Below, piece by piece: positions 11,191 to 22,858 of a stretch of 64,000 bases of DNA. Where the stretch lies: assembly GCA_949152475.1 (NCBI GenBank), contig OX424564.1, positions 6,448,001 to 6,512,000 of the forward strand, read 5' to 3'. Every line of letters starts with the position of its first letter. Positions within the stretch are counted from its first letter, which is position 1. The DNA is from Terebella lapidaria (taxonomy: Eukaryota; Annelida; Polychaeta; Terebellida; Terebellidae). A model generated the notes under the pieces. That model did no database searches, had not been told where the DNA came from, and worked only from the letters and a program-made list of their open reading frames with translations. A program made the position numbers and the translations under genes.

Positions 11191-13029
11191 TTTCAGATTA
11201 TCATCGTACAATTGAATTTATCTGATGATAATCAAATCTATACCAGAAGGATATATCGTAGACTTAATTTCCGCTGCTAAATAAAACTGCATTCTAAATT
11301 CTTGTTCAATTATCGAAGCTTTATCATTTAACCCTATCACTTTTAATTTTTTTGGGACAGTACATCCGCAAAGAACAAGCTTTTGCATTAATCACGTAGT
11401 TCGAATTCCCTGAGATTACACATCGATTAAAACTATCCACATTTTTTTGTGGATTTAACAAAACTTGATACAAACAAACTGACGGAATGTTCCTTTCAGG
11501 AATTGATATGATTTTTTGTTGAAATCCATAATTTCAAAACAGTAGCTGACCCAAAATAGCAGCACTGGATTGCCCATAGAACAGTATGCCATGCCGTGTG
11601 TATCGAATTTGAATATATTAACTCCTGATAGGAGTAACAATTATATATTGTTATGGACGTAACCACTACCTTCCCTATATCCATCATACGCAGCAGATAT
11701 TAATATGTATTCGGATTACTACACATATACATGTAGTTGCTGATTTTAATTTGCATATTCTCAGGATAATACATCAACGAAACTCGCTCTGCCTTTTTTA
11801 TTTAGCATATTTCGCACGCTTCGTGATGTGCGACAAAATCGGGCCCCATCATAAACTATGCAAAGAAGATGCATCTCGATAAATAAATTGATTAGAATGG
11901 ATAACTCACATGGAGTGCAAAAACGATGGGACATGAATCCGTGAAGAATGGAGATTCATTGACAGTCATGAATCACATAACAACAACAGTCTTATGAAGA
12001 CATATGGACCAATATATGCAGTCTCATAATGAATTTTTATTGCGATTGTTTTTCTTGAATATTACCGTTTTATACTGTTGTGAACTCACATGACGAACGA
12101 ACTGATATCCTTGTAAAATTAACTGACTAGTGGGATTCATTTAGTTTCGTTAATATGGAGTTTTCAACCCTTCACAGTAACATGGCAATTGTATAGTAAT
12201 GATATCAAGTGTACACACACTGTCTGCCCTTGGTGACGGCAGGGTGGTTTTTGCTGTGAATACTTGTAAGGTTTTTGTCTTCATCCTGACAATGTTGAAA
12301 TGCGAATTGTTCCAAATTTTTACCAGATGCATATTTGAATTCATATACAAGTGCTTCCCATGTCTATTCTATTTAATTTAGTTTTGTGCTCATGCAGCGA
12401 TGACAGGAGAACAACTTTTCAGTTCAATTTTTAAAGACAATATTAGGTCATATATTTGTTATTGAGCCAAAACTACACAGGCATAACAAATAGTTGGAAG
12501 ACCAGACTACAATCACGAACCAAGGTAATTTATAAAACAAAAAATGCAACGACATGTCATTAGGATAACAGACTAATAATGTGATAAGAGAAAACACATT
12601 TGTCTAGCGCAGTACAAATCTATTTCTGGACTGTACTGATTTAGACTGTAGCAATGACCGGTTAAGCCTAAAAACACATATTTGTCTAGCGCAGTTAGTT
12701 TATTTAGCGGACCACAATATTCAGATCTGATGTTAGAATGTTGTCATTTGAATTATTTATAGAAATCTATGTAATATCATTAGTGTTGGTGTGTTGCTAT
12801 CATTGCAATCGATTAGCACTTGCCTTGGTGTTATGTAATCTCGAAATATGTTTTTCAAGTAGACTCTAACCGTGGTCATGTGGTTGCTTCGAATATGCTG
12901 AATGAAATTGGACAACAATTTTTACACACCGATTCCGAGTGAACTAGAATTATTCATAACTATCTCATTGACCTGGACAGCATGCATCTTTGTCAAAAAC
13001 ATAATATTGCATATATTATATATAATAGC
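11191..13029. other. Duplicated spacer
   Basis: Collinear with 28,560-29,408 and 33,180-33,920. No gene recognised. Open frames shared with A2, such as 12,199-12,381 plus strand, are expected from the high identity and are not evidence of coding. Confidence 0.5.
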
Positions 13030-13215
13030 ATCTGCTGTTGTCTGAATCTGTCACGTAGCAACATATAAGAAGCAGAAGAATGTTGTGAATAAAACTGTAC
13101 CTGTAATATTGGAATTTCGATGATGCTTATAAGAGCGATTATTTGCTGTTGTAATCCCTCTAGAAATGTTGCGAAAACAAAAATTCTCCCAATAATGGTG
13201 TCGATGTGTCTTGCA
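13030..13215 (-). pseudogene. Recurrent minus-strand segment 'SIIE..Q.QFY.QH' (copy 2)
   Basis: Minus strand reads DTIIGRIFVFATFLEGLQQQ, then SIIEIPILQVQFYSQHSSAS and DRFRQQQ, with no stop across about 55 residues. Compared with the 24.9-kb copy (DTIIGSCFRDISEGII then SIIETPIFQAQFYLQH) the residues agree better than chance while the DNA differs at roughly one base in five. It has no recognised domain. It is a possible transmembrane-type exon of an unidentified gene family. Confidence 0.4.
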
Positions 13216-13464
13216 AATTTCTATCCTGAAGCATCAAATCGTTTCCATGACAAAAAGGTTTGAGCCCCTCAAATAGGATTGTATGTATCAAAATATTACC
13301 AACAACAAGTACTGATCGACTAGAGAAATTACAGGAACAACCAATTTTTAACCAATAAAATTGACGTTGTGGTAGTGAGTGAGCTGTGACATCGGGCATA
13401 CGGCTATTTCGCAAGTTCCATGTACATATATTCGCTCAAAATGCCATAACATTTAGCAGAAGAA

Positions 13465-13645
13465 TGGGTCCGAATTCCCTTGCGCCAGTGGCAGCAACAT
13501 ATTGGTGACTGTCTATGGACAGTGGTCGGAAAGTGGTTCCAGGCCACAAAATCGGGGGTAATAATTGTAAAAGCTTTGGGGATGTTGGAAAATGTTTTAA
13601 AGGGCTATATATAAAATCTAAACTTTTTAAATAGCCAGGAATCTA
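13465..13645 (+). repeat. SINE-like insertion with CR1/L2-type tail
   Basis: Begins near a B-box-like word (gggtccgaattccc; in the A2 copy, gggttcgaatccc) and ends 'aagctttggggatgttgga' ... 'aaagggctatatataaa', the tail type shared by L2/CR1 LINEs and their SINEs. It interrupts the segment that at 5,640-5,705 is continuous. Present in both duplication copies, so it predates the duplication. Confidence 0.45.
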
Positions 13646-15550
13646 TGCTGTTCACTCTGGTGAGGCGAATTATCAGTTTAGAAGATTTTTCACTTCTGTG
13701 GACTACAAGAATTCGCCTTCATCCCTGACACAGGTAGGTGCTATTTGTGTAGTTGTAAACTTCGAGCGAGATAAAGAAATCAAGCAGGACAAGAAATGTA
13801 TACCAGGACATTGATCGTACGTTCGGTGGGTATCACGTTTCCATGTTCTCCCATGACGTGAAGCCAGTAATAGCCTAAAGATATTATTCCAGCAATATGA
13901 TATCACTTGCCAGTGTTTCAGTCTTCATATACAGTATTTGCTTCATGCGCTATTGAAGACAATTTTTCATGGGAGGTGGCAGAAAAACACTTGCTTCATT
14001 GTGAAACTCTACACGAGTTGATCTCAAATCAATATGGTTCTGAGATATAAATAGATCCATATATTGCCTCTTATATGTTCATATATTGAGTTTACGTAGT
14101 ATACATCTGCAAGATAATGGGACAATGAATTCCATCTCCCCAATATATGATTATCCCAGAATAAACCATCCGAAATGTTGTTTTAAGTCCATCAAATTTG
14201 TCATAATCTTATTACTATCTCACGGTGACCACTCAGGGAACGGGAACGATATGATATTGATATGGACATGCACCAACTTCAACCCATATTGATGATGGCA
14301 GGAGATCGCATCTGTGATGCAAACACAAAAATTGTCATGTTTTTCATGCGTGCACACCAGACTCGGGACCTTCTTTGGGATTCAAAGGATTGTTTTTCCA
14401 AATGCAATTGTTCTAATGTTTGTTGTTCATTTAATTCAGCAGAAATCGAGAGTTATAACAATATGCAAATATTGACTTCTATTAGTTTGGTTGGGCATTA
14501 TCTTCTATTGTTGGAATGTTGAATTTATAGATCCAGAACAACTATCTATGCATCGTAGCTTATGAATACAACAGATAATCTTGTATTTTCAGAAATAGCA
14601 TGTCGTTAATGTATTGATGTTCTGCAATAATACAATGTCTGCAGCCAATCATTGCAGTCAGGGTGATTTATCTCTAATTCCAAGGCGAACCAGAGAATAC
14701 AACACAAGCCAGGCTTTTCGCACCTTATGATTAAATGCAATATCGCGTGTAATTTCTCCGGCATATATCACGGCCCCATCGTCCACAATAGGATGATCGC
14801 AAGTCACGTACGTGCCCCTTGGCTCTTAAAATCATATACTCGAGACTCACTGTTTTGGAGTATCTGTAGTCCCACATTTGTAATGTGAAGGGAGAGAGAG
14901 GAAGCAAAGTTTTATTTTATTGTGCCCTGGTTTTCTGGCCACTCTCTCTATTATAAGAGGTGAAGACTGGATTACTTCTATCTACCATCTATTTTGCGAT
15001 TATTATCATCAGTCGAATCAATACAAATGCGCAACTAATTTACTAATAGGCAGATAAGATATAACAAATAATGAGATGATGGTACAATAAACATAAATCA
15101 ACTAATTAGCACCGAAATCATGTTGTTCCTTGATGGTGAGAAATCTCCCAAATTTCACTGCACAACAAGCGGGCGGAAGTGTTCAGATTTGACTTGCATG
15201 CAGAAGTGTTGTTTCATGGTTCATCTTGATGAGATGGGAAATGTATCACGATTGTATTCGTCCGGGTGATTGACCAGTAATTTTTGTTTTTGAAGATTGT
15301 ATGTCCAACTAACAAGCCTTAGGTTCAAATAGGCCTTAGGCTCCTGCTTCACGAACATGGCTTGCCAACTGTTGCTCAATATTAAAAGCTGTTATCTACC
15401 ACCAAATGCGTAATCTCACACTCGACTGTCTGGGTATCTGTGTTATTAAAAGAAAATATTCAATACCATTTTGTTTATAAAGCGGATTTTCAAAGTGTAT
15501 TCCGTGGATTCTGCCTTGAACTAAGAATTGTCTGGTTGTCGCTATTCAGC
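13646..15550 (-). other. Duplicated module U2
   Basis: Collinear with 34,530-36,405. At 14,690-14,830 the minus strand reads VTCDHPIVDDGAVIYAGEIT then RDIAFNHKVRKAWLV, the fullest version of the 'ACDH' segment. At about 14,230-14,330 it reads toward a KMVHVHINII-type peptide in the A2 copy (34,990-35,080), related to LKLVHLHINI near 62,320. No complete gene can be assembled. Confidence 0.35.
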
Positions 15551-15559
15551 CGTCCTATT

Positions 15560-16839
15560 TTCCAATGTAATACAGAATCGATTTCATAACCCCAACATTG
15601 CAAGAATGCTAACTGGCCACTTCCAGAAGTATTCTAATCGTTTCAAACAGTGGCATACACCCGGCGAACAGTCTGGCAGCACCTCAAACCAATTAAAAAC
15701 TTGATATGCATAACATCATGGCAATCATTGCCATGGACGGTAAGAAGATTATTGACATTATTTCATACGATACACTCCACCTAGGTTTGTGTAGCGCTGA
15801 CACTGTGTTCTAAGACCACGTGTTTGTCTTACAATGGTGTAAAACTCTGTAAGCCAATTTACACCCAGTAAGAGGCCGAAGACGTGATGTCTGTCATGCG
15901 ACTGACATTCTTATATCGAGTAATTACAACCCCTGCCAGTGGCAACCGTTCTTCACAGTTAATAATCACTTCCCTAAAGAGAAACAGTATAGGACCTACC
16001 TGGTACCAAATACCTGGTCCCAAATCATTTTATTGAAATTGCCCAAGTAAGTGTGCTTGTTTTGTTTTTTTTTAATTTCAACGAATAACAAGGTGGCAGA
16101 CATATTAACACACATGATTCGAGGGGATGAAAAATATTAAAGGGCAACTCAACCTATCTGGGCCCAGTTGCTCTACCTACAAAAACCCTTTTCTAAAATT
16201 ACATACGAATAGTATTCTTGTTTGATTCGAGAAGAGTGTACCAGTATAATCAAGAAATTGACATTTCTTCAACATATGATTTTTTTCAAAATAATTTTCT
16301 AACAATTTTTATCTCGTTCTTGATTATATTTTTATGATTTTTTTCAAAATAATTTTCTAACAATTTTTATCGCGTTCTTGATTATATTTTTATGTTGGAC
16401 AAATACTACTTGACTAGAAAAGGTACGATCGGATATTAAAGTGTGCAATTACCAGCTTCGGTCCATATTGGTGATTGGATGGAGAGCATAAACGGCTGCA
16501 ACATCCAACGACATCCAACGACTGCCAGGGAATTGTCTACCAGCTGCGAATTTCTCAAGTCTTCAAACCACAATCCCGCTATCGATAAAAAGTATCTAAC
16601 CGTTACCTCTTGTAACTTATCTGGTTTCGCTGAAATCGAGAGATAAAATGTAACACAAATATTGACTCCTGATGAGGTTGATATGACACTATCTTCACTT
16701 GTTCCAATCTTAGTTTTCCCAAAGTTTGTGAAGAACGAAGTTCATGATCCAGAACGACATACTAATTCATATGACTAGGATATCCTTGCACCTTCAAAAA
16801 TACCCTCTAATTATTGTATGGGTTCTACACAATAGGGAT
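15560..16839. other. Duplicated spacer
   Basis: Collinear with 37,795-39,056. No gene recognised apart from the tandem duplication noted at 16,276. Confidence 0.5.
16276..16393. repeat. 58-bp tandem duplication
   Basis: The unit from 'atgatttttttcaaaataat' to 'gttcttgattatattttt' occurs twice in a row with a 58-bp period. The paralogous site in A2 (38,562-38,622) has one copy, so this arose after the duplication. Confidence 0.85.
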
Positions 16840-16854
16840 TTACAAGCGAATCGA

Positions 16855-17036
16855 TGAGGATGATCCATCGCCAGTTATAAGGACAATGCAACACAGGAAC
16901 GTGGCGTCTCTCATCTTGTGGTTAAACTCAATATCGCGTGTAATTTCTCCTGCATATATCATGACCCAATCAGTCATTTTAAGATGATCACCAGCCATAG
17001 ATGTGCTCGGGGGGTCTTCACCTCCCACGCAAAACA
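16855..17036 (-). pseudogene. Recurrent minus-strand 'ACDH' segment, copy 3
   Basis: Open on the minus strand: EDPPSTSMAGDHLKMTDWVM, then IYAGEITRDIEFNHKMRDAT and FLCCIVL. The A2 copy (39,057-39,275) keeps the frame with a few replacements. A possible splice acceptor precedes it: on the minus strand A2 reads gttgttttgcgtag|gag. I do not recognise the family. Confidence 0.4.
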
Positions 17037-17099
17037 ACACCATTCACCATATCTAAGTGTTGTCCCACATTTGAAAAGGGCAGAGGAGATCGGGACCTG

Positions 17100-18260
17100 A
17101 TATCGCCCCTGTTGTTATTGCTATTCTCTGTATCAAGAGGATAGACAGGATTACTCTACCATAGATCTTTATATTTATAGCACACGCTGAATCAGTACAA
17201 GTGTCCAACTAATTCCCTAAATGACAGATAAGGTACATAACAAGAGATAATGGTACAATAAACACAAATGAACTAATTAGCACTGGGATACAAGTCGTGT
17301 AACTGCAGTCAATTGAAATCGACAGCTGGTTGTCGTTGATATAAAGCATGTCCACAACACGACACAACTCAGTTCCAAACTAAGTGGTGAAATATTCTAC
17401 TGTTCTGTGGTTCAATCGAACTTGTATTGCCGACAGGACTTTATTGCCGATCAACAGGCTCCAGGTTGAAATCCAGAACCCACTCACAATCATTACTTGT
17501 TATCTGTCCCTCCATATCATCAGCTTAGCTATACTTTATCACAAAATCTCACACAACTTGCTGGATAACAGTAACATTAGCATATATCCAGGATCTTCTT
17601 ATTAAATCTGCACGGATCTTCAAAATATTCTCCATGGATTCTGGTTTGAAGTAGTCTGGCGTTGATATTCAGTTTAAATGCAGAGATTTTCTCAATGTGG
17701 GTCAGGTTTAGTACATTTTCAGTTTCATATCTCATCTCGCATGAATGGTTGCTAACTGAAATCTTCTCAAATTGTCTTAGACGTTTTAGGCACTGATGTA
17801 TATTCGGCGAATGGCCTGGCAGATGCCTAAGTCAATATACCATCTATGGAAAGGCTAAACCTCCTTATTATCATAGTCTTACATATACCTTACTCAGGCC
17901 ACGTGGATCTTTAATGACTGGACTAGATTTTTAGAGTGTAAAAACATTGTATTTGAGAGTATTGTCAGCAAAACCAAAGTAATTTTATTGACTTGTTTGT
18001 GTCAACTAGTCAGTTGATGTAATTAAGACAATGGAGTTTTCGTGTTCCAGATACTCGTAATACAGTTCAGCCACCCCACGCTATTCTCCATGGTTTGTGT
18101 TCAAAATTGATCCATCAAGAAGATGGAAAGAATAGCGTTTGACACATAGTACGCATGTGTATATTGTTATATTGGATTGAACGATGAACCATGTTCTTGG
18201 ACGATGAACCATGTTCCTAACATTTCATCGGTCAGCACAAACGAAGGTGAATGCAATCTA
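17100..18260. other. Duplicated spacer with conserved 60-bp core
   Basis: Collinear with 39,300-39,775 and 41,640-42,210. Contains copy 2 of the 60-bp core at 17,974-18,033. A2 carries an inserted 1.85-kb array in place of about 180 bp here (17,525-17,690). No gene seen. Confidence 0.5.
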
Positions 18261-18261
18261 G

Positions 18262-18400
18262 CAAACCTGATTCAGGGATAATTCAGAGTCGAAATATGTG
18301 GGAGGAACACCAGGAATTTCTATCCTTATAATAACACTTTTGAAGCATATACAGAGTGCGCTGTGTTCGAGCCACACCAGATTTTCTGTGAGGTATTCTG
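18262..18400 (-). pseudogene. Recurrent minus-strand segment 'SVIIRIEIPGVPPTYF'
   Basis: After a possible acceptor (minus strand 'catgacccag') the frame reads YLTENLVWLEHSALCICFKS, then VIIRIEIPGVPPTYFDSELS and LNQ, followed by a GTTTGC donor-like word. The A2 copy (42,205-42,345) has a stop (TGG to TGA) and the 55,580-55,700 copy is shifted. It could be an exon that is intact only in A1. No family recognised. Confidence 0.35.
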
Positions 18401-18942
18401 GGTCATGGTGTTATTGGTCACCATCGAAAATGATACTTGTTTTCATAACCCAAACAGTATGTACCATCAACTTCATACTGAGGTAAATTGATAGCGAGTG
18501 TTTTGAAAAAGTTTGATATTTCGTTTAATACATTGATTGATTTATTTCAATGGAATCAGTGAAACTGAAACTACAACGTGCTGCTTAGAATGTGATCAGG
18601 GAATGGAAACGGTCAAATGTCCGGACAAAACTCTATTGATAATTCTCTCAAAGGAAAATGTATTTAAAGCAGAATTGTTAGTGGATACAAAAGCAAATTC
18701 GCTGCAGCGCGTAACATGAAATCCAATTCCTTTGGATTTACCCCACGGTGTGCTCGCCAAAACTACATTCCCGTGTTATGTGGTACACATTTTAAACCGC
18801 TGGCCTGAATAAATATAGCGTATATGGTCTTTGTTTTATGGGAGCAAATATTAAATTTGGGGTTGCACGCGTTATCGCTTCTGTGTGTCATTCCTGCTCA
18901 CACACACAAACGACCACAACCAGGGGATTATTGGTCTAGGCT

Positions 18943-19022
18943 TATATATAATGCAACCTTATCACAGCTTCGTGATATTCATATAATCACAATGTTGTTA
19001 TGCAACTTCTGCTGTGACGTCA
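18943..19022 (-). promoter_or_regulatory. CRE + TATA promoter-like pair (A1)
   Basis: TGACGTCA (CREB/ATF site) at 19,015-19,022 and TTATATATAA at 18,943-18,952. On the minus strand the CRE lies about 62 bp upstream of the TATA, as in an RNA polymerase II core promoter. Both motifs and their spacing are kept at 42,915-42,995 and 56,027-56,107. Transcription would run left, toward the recurrent minus-strand segments. Both motifs are near-palindromic, so strand is inferred. Confidence 0.35.
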
Positions 19023-19916
19023 TAATAATATGGTTTAAGAGCATTCTGCCCACACTTCCTTCACCTAGAACACACTACTCTTTGTAGCGCTGATACTGTT
19101 TTTCTAAGACACCATGTGTTTGTCCTTCGATGGTGTCGTCCACGGTAAGTAAGACTTTGCGAGCCAATTAACACCAAGTCAGAGGCTTAGGACGTGATGT
19201 CTGCTATGCGACTGACAGTCTCCTATTTGGTGATTCTAACCGTGAATGCGGGTGGCAGCCTTTCTCCTACGTGAATAATAGTTCCTCTAAATGCGAAACG
19301 GTCAATGACCAGCCTGCTCTTCAGTAATCAGTGAAAAGCATTATCCAATTAAGCCAGATTTGTATTAATCGAATGTATTCGTTGATTCACATTTCCACGA
19401 ACAGTGTCAAGCAGACTTGCTCGAATTCCCTAATGGGACAACATGAACTATTACCTCATTCGAACATAATCCTAATCAGAGAACGAATAATTTTAATACT
19501 CAATGATAACTAATGTTTCCGATTCCAGATGTAACGATGAGTTTTAACCATGTGGAATTAAGCTTGTTGATTGCAACGCCTGGTTCAATACATTGAATGT
19601 TATCCTCGTGTACACAGTGAAACAGAGTATCATAAAGAACAATTTACTCGCGGAGCGTGAGACCAGAGAGACAATGATTTGACGTTATGATTTGCCGAAT
19701 GGATATCTCAGCGACCTTTTATAGAACTAGCTGATTCTATGATGACTAATAACTCGCAGTCCGCAAATTACCAACATGCAAATCATGCCCAAATCACGTT
19801 CAGGTCACATCCAAAATGACGAAAGCGAACACAAAGGATCGTGAACAAGGGATTGTGGGTGTGTGATTACTTAAAATCACTTGTCTGGATGAAAGAATAT
19901 TATAAGGTCTTGATTG
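19023..19916. other. Duplicated spacer
   Basis: Collinear with 42,996-43,866 and, partly, 56,108-56,680. Nothing gene-like beyond short open frames. Confidence 0.5.
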
Positions 19917-20155
19917 TAAGTATCAATCTATCACCACCAATACAGCCAAATTTGGATGATTCCAATAACAAACGTAAAATACAACATTTTGCAATAGAAA
20001 CAAAGCCCGACCAAATAATTCATCAAACGACACACTGGCGTCATCAGGCGCAGACAGTGTGTTAGATGTAGTTGTCTCTACTGTACACCTGATGGATGTA
20101 ACTATTGTATGCTAATGGAATTAGCATACACCTGCCCAACAACCTATGAAAATAG
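19917..20155. repeat. GTAAGTATCAATC repeat; empty site of the big transposon
   Basis: Starts TAAGTATCAATCTATCACC, ends near 'cctatgaaaatagtttag'. A third paralog (57,190-57,225, 'acttgattttataacagata') lacks this block, so it is itself an insertion of about 240 bp. The TAA at 19,917-19,919 is the uninterrupted target where, in A2, the 9.75-kb transposon sits. An inverse copy of the same end (attggtggtaatagattgat) follows at 20,409-20,434. Confidence 0.65.
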
Positions 20156-20159
20156 TTTA

Positions 20160-21060
20160 GAAGCAGATATCAAAAGGAGGTATTACGTGCGTTATCTCTG
20201 GTGTCCGATGTGCCTGAATAAATGACCGCATTCAAAATGTACCGGCTGCTTCATTAATAAAAGATTAATTACAGGCCATTAATTGTCTCCGAGTGAAGCG
20301 CTACCGGTTCAGGGATTAACATGAAACGAACCTGGTGATAAAATTTAATGAAATCCATTGCAAGCTGATGAGAAGCTTTGTGACATCATATTGTAGTAAT
20401 GTATTGGTGGTAATAGATTGATACTTACATTCATACCACTGAGTTGGTGTCACTGCTGGCAGACGTTAAATCTGTCCCCGAGGATACCATCAAATCAGCA
20501 GCCTTCTGGCTTGTGATTAGGTACTTGAAACCCGTGATTTAAAACTTATATCTTCTGAATGCGTTCCTGTCCCCGACATCATTAGTGATCAATCAAATAT
20601 GAGATACGTATAATGGCAACGCCCAGGACTTGATAGTGATGTATTGACACGTTACATGACATCCACGGAAATGATGAATTACATGTAAAGGTAGTTGATT
20701 TATTTTGACACTCTTGGGCAATTGATATCGCTCAGTGGTTTATGATAACCCGTGATATATACAAATAAACATGCAACAACCTTTTGGGTCTCAAAAATTA
20801 TCTGCTGTTCTTTCATTCCATAAATGATGCCTGTAGACAGTAAATTTCTCTCTTTCTCTAACACGTTTCCCAAATGTCGCAATTGCAGGTGCGTTGTTTT
20901 TCTACTCCAAATCAGAGCGTCTGCATGATTCTGTTCCTAATATACCTATTGTACCATAGACCAATCATATCTCACACGCTGTGTATGACGTCACATCATA
21001 CCTCAAGTACTCGTGAGTCGTAACGTATGTATTACCACCAATACCACACACTTTTGATGA
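20160..21060. other. Duplicated spacer
   Basis: Collinear with 53,850-54,747 and with the more diverged 57,225-58,110. No gene recognised. Confidence 0.5.
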
Positions 21061-21068
21061 TATATAAA
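20986..21068 (+). promoter_or_regulatory. CRE + TATA promoter-like pair, plus strand
   Basis: TGACGTCA at 20,986-20,993 and TATATAAA at 21,061-21,068. The motif is repeated at 54,680/54,748, and in decayed form at 58,049/58,115 (agacgtcac ... catataaac). It is followed by a conserved 'actcgacgttcaa' and, 30 bp further on, 'cagatgagcttgaattg', which includes an ATG. No long frame follows. Confidence 0.35.
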
Positions 21069-21508
21069 ACTCGACGTTCAATTAGTTCCACAGATGAGCT
21101 TGAATTGTTTCATATTATATTGTCCCAATATTCTCCCAATCAGGAACAGAACGCATAAATGCTACAACAACGCACAAGTCACACAAGAAATGCTTCATCG
21201 ATATTCATTCGAATTTTGATTGGTTTGTATGTCAGTTTAAGTCAGTAAACTTGGTTTGTATGTCAATATGCCTAAGTCGATATACTATCTATGGATATGC
21301 TAAACCTCCTTATTAGCATAGTCCTGCATATACCTTATTCAAGCCACGTAGAAGTTTAAAGACTGGACTAGATGTGTCGTGAACCAGGAGTGCATTCAGT
21401 AGCGTACTGTAGAGTGTAGAGAACATTGTATTTCAGAATACTGTCAGCAAAACCAAAGTAATTTTATTGACTTGTTTGTGTCAACTAATCAGTCAATGTA
21501 ATTGAGAC

Positions 21509-21740
21509 GCATATTTAATGCGCTTTTCCCAGGGCTCAAAGCGCAGTACATTGAGAAATATGAGTAGTGAGAAATGTACAAGAACATAAAGATGTTTACA
21601 TAAAACAAGATGTGCATATTTAGACAAGATGTTTGACAAGTTAGACGAAAGCCTGTTTGAAGAGACGGGTCTTTAGGTTACTCTTGAAGATGTCCATTGT
21701 TGCACACTGTCTTAGACTAGCCGGGAGAAAATTTCTCAGG
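21509..21740 (-). mobile_element. 3' end of an L2/CR1-type LINE
   Basis: On the minus strand a frame ends ...LPASLRQC then FKSNLKTRLFKQAFV with its stop at 21,641-21,643. This is the usual C-terminus of L2/CR1-clade reverse transcriptases. It is followed by a 3' UTR ending in the hairpin 'gcgctttgagccctgggaaa'. Only the last 35 or so codons remain, as is typical of 5'-truncated LINE insertions. It terminates the A1 duplication at 21,508. Confidence 0.75.
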
Positions 21741-22290
21741 ATCAGTTTTTGAACAAACCTACTCAATCAACTCAGCTTTGGGTTGCAACTCAGAAAATAT
21801 AATTTATCTATACACTTGTAAGCTTTGCGAAAAACAATATGTAGGTGAAACCGGTAAATCACTCAAATTCAGAAACAATCGTCACCGTGCTGCAATAACT
21901 AGCTGCAATGAGGAAAATGCATTATACAGTCATCTATCTAAATTTCACAGCAAAACTGAATTTTCCATCGATTGTTTTTCTCTTTTACGGATTGCACATG
22001 TTTCCGATCTTGGTGATGAACTTTTAAACAAACAATGGCGACTTGAAAGGGAATATTGTTGGATTGATACTTTAGGCACTTTCGAACCTCATGACCTCAA
22101 CGTTCAAAAATTTACAAAGTATGACCCTTTGAACAAAAGTAAAAATAAATTCGACTTGGTGTATATAGTACCCTTCTCAAAAACAGGTGCTCTTTCGTCC
22201 CAAATTGTTAAAAAGCATATGAAACAACTCAACAAAAATACGGATGGTGATATTGAAATAGCAAGCATCAGAACCTTACAGAACTTTTAG
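21728..22290 (+). CDS. GIY-YIG endonuclease of a Penelope-like element (3' part of one copy)
   Basis: The frame opens after a stop at 21,718-21,720. It contains NIIYLYTCKLCEKQYVGETG (GIY = IYLY, YIG = YVG, with the CxxC pair), then FRNNRHR and LYSHLSKFHSK, giving the two histidines of the CCHH set typical of Penelope EN domains. REYCWIDTLGTFEPHDLN follows, with the expected glutamate region. In canonical elements this nuclease is C-terminal to the RT and nicks the target DNA. Here no RT precedes it: the upstream neighbour is a LINE tail. No ATG begins the frame, so this is the 3' stub of a truncated element. It is intact to its stop. Confidence 0.85.
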
Positions 22291-22858
22291 TCAGAAGCAG
22301 ACTTAAATAATCCAACCAAATTTGTTCAATGTCGCTCATTGAAATTTTATTGATGTTTTATGTTATGTGTTACTCTTACAATTATCTTGTGCCAGTGCAT
22401 TTTTTATACTCTTCAAAACATACTTAGCCTGTGCCTAGCATATTGTTAGAGTCAAAACACATTGTATGAATATTTTGTTCTTCAGTTCATTTTAGTACAT
22501 TTTGATTTTATTTCATCTCATTTTATTTCATCTCATTTTATTTGAAGTCTCCTGAAGCAATGCAAGTCAATTTGACACATCTTCAGTTTCAAAAAACAAT
22601 ATCATGCCTAATAAAAACCTCTGGCTAAGAATCTATTGCTGGAAAGCACCGCAGTAATACCATTTCAAAAATGCTTTCTTTCAGCATACTTAAAAAAATA
22701 TAACTTCAAATGCTAATTATGTATGTCAATCAACTAACTGCTAATTGTTTTACTCAGTGTCAGATACGCATATAAAAAACAATTGAATTCACTAACTGTT
22801 AATTATCTATACTCAACATATGTCACTCTTCTTGGCAAACTGTTCTGGAAACTGCTAA
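22291..22858 (+). mobile_element. 3' UTR / inter-copy region of the Penelope-like element
   Basis: AT-rich and non-coding. A stretch at 22,548-22,600 (tcctgaagcaatgcaagtca ... cttcagtttcaaaa) recalls the short structured motif found downstream of GIY-YIG in many Penelope-type elements. I cannot draw a convincing hammerhead core. No trace of a separate gene. Confidence 0.5.

Larger units (their letters stand above)
3541..21508. repeat. Segmental duplication, copy A1
   Basis: From 'aaaaagacatgggtg' at about 3,545 to 'caatgtaattgagac' at about 21,508, the sequence is collinear with 24,761-55,345 in direct orientation. Matching pairs: 3,545/24,762; 8,026/26,645; 12,310/33,180; 15,560/37,795; 17,690/41,640; 19,917/53,619. 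Differences are mostly whole insertions: an RT element at 3,797-5,538, a block at 7,290-8,025 and a hairpin-ended element at 9,729-11,190 in A1; four other elements in A2. A LINE tail cuts off A1's right end. Confidence 0.85.

Noticed and set aside
18824..19087. Plus-strand frame shared by A1 and A2 (18,824 and 42,803)
   Set aside because: The copies are nearly identical DNA, so sharing is not evidence; the third copy at 55,922 does not preserve the peptide.
22548..22600. Hammerhead ribozyme downstream of the GIY-YIG frame
   Set aside because: No CTGANGA and GAAA core in proper arrangement; only a vague resemblance.
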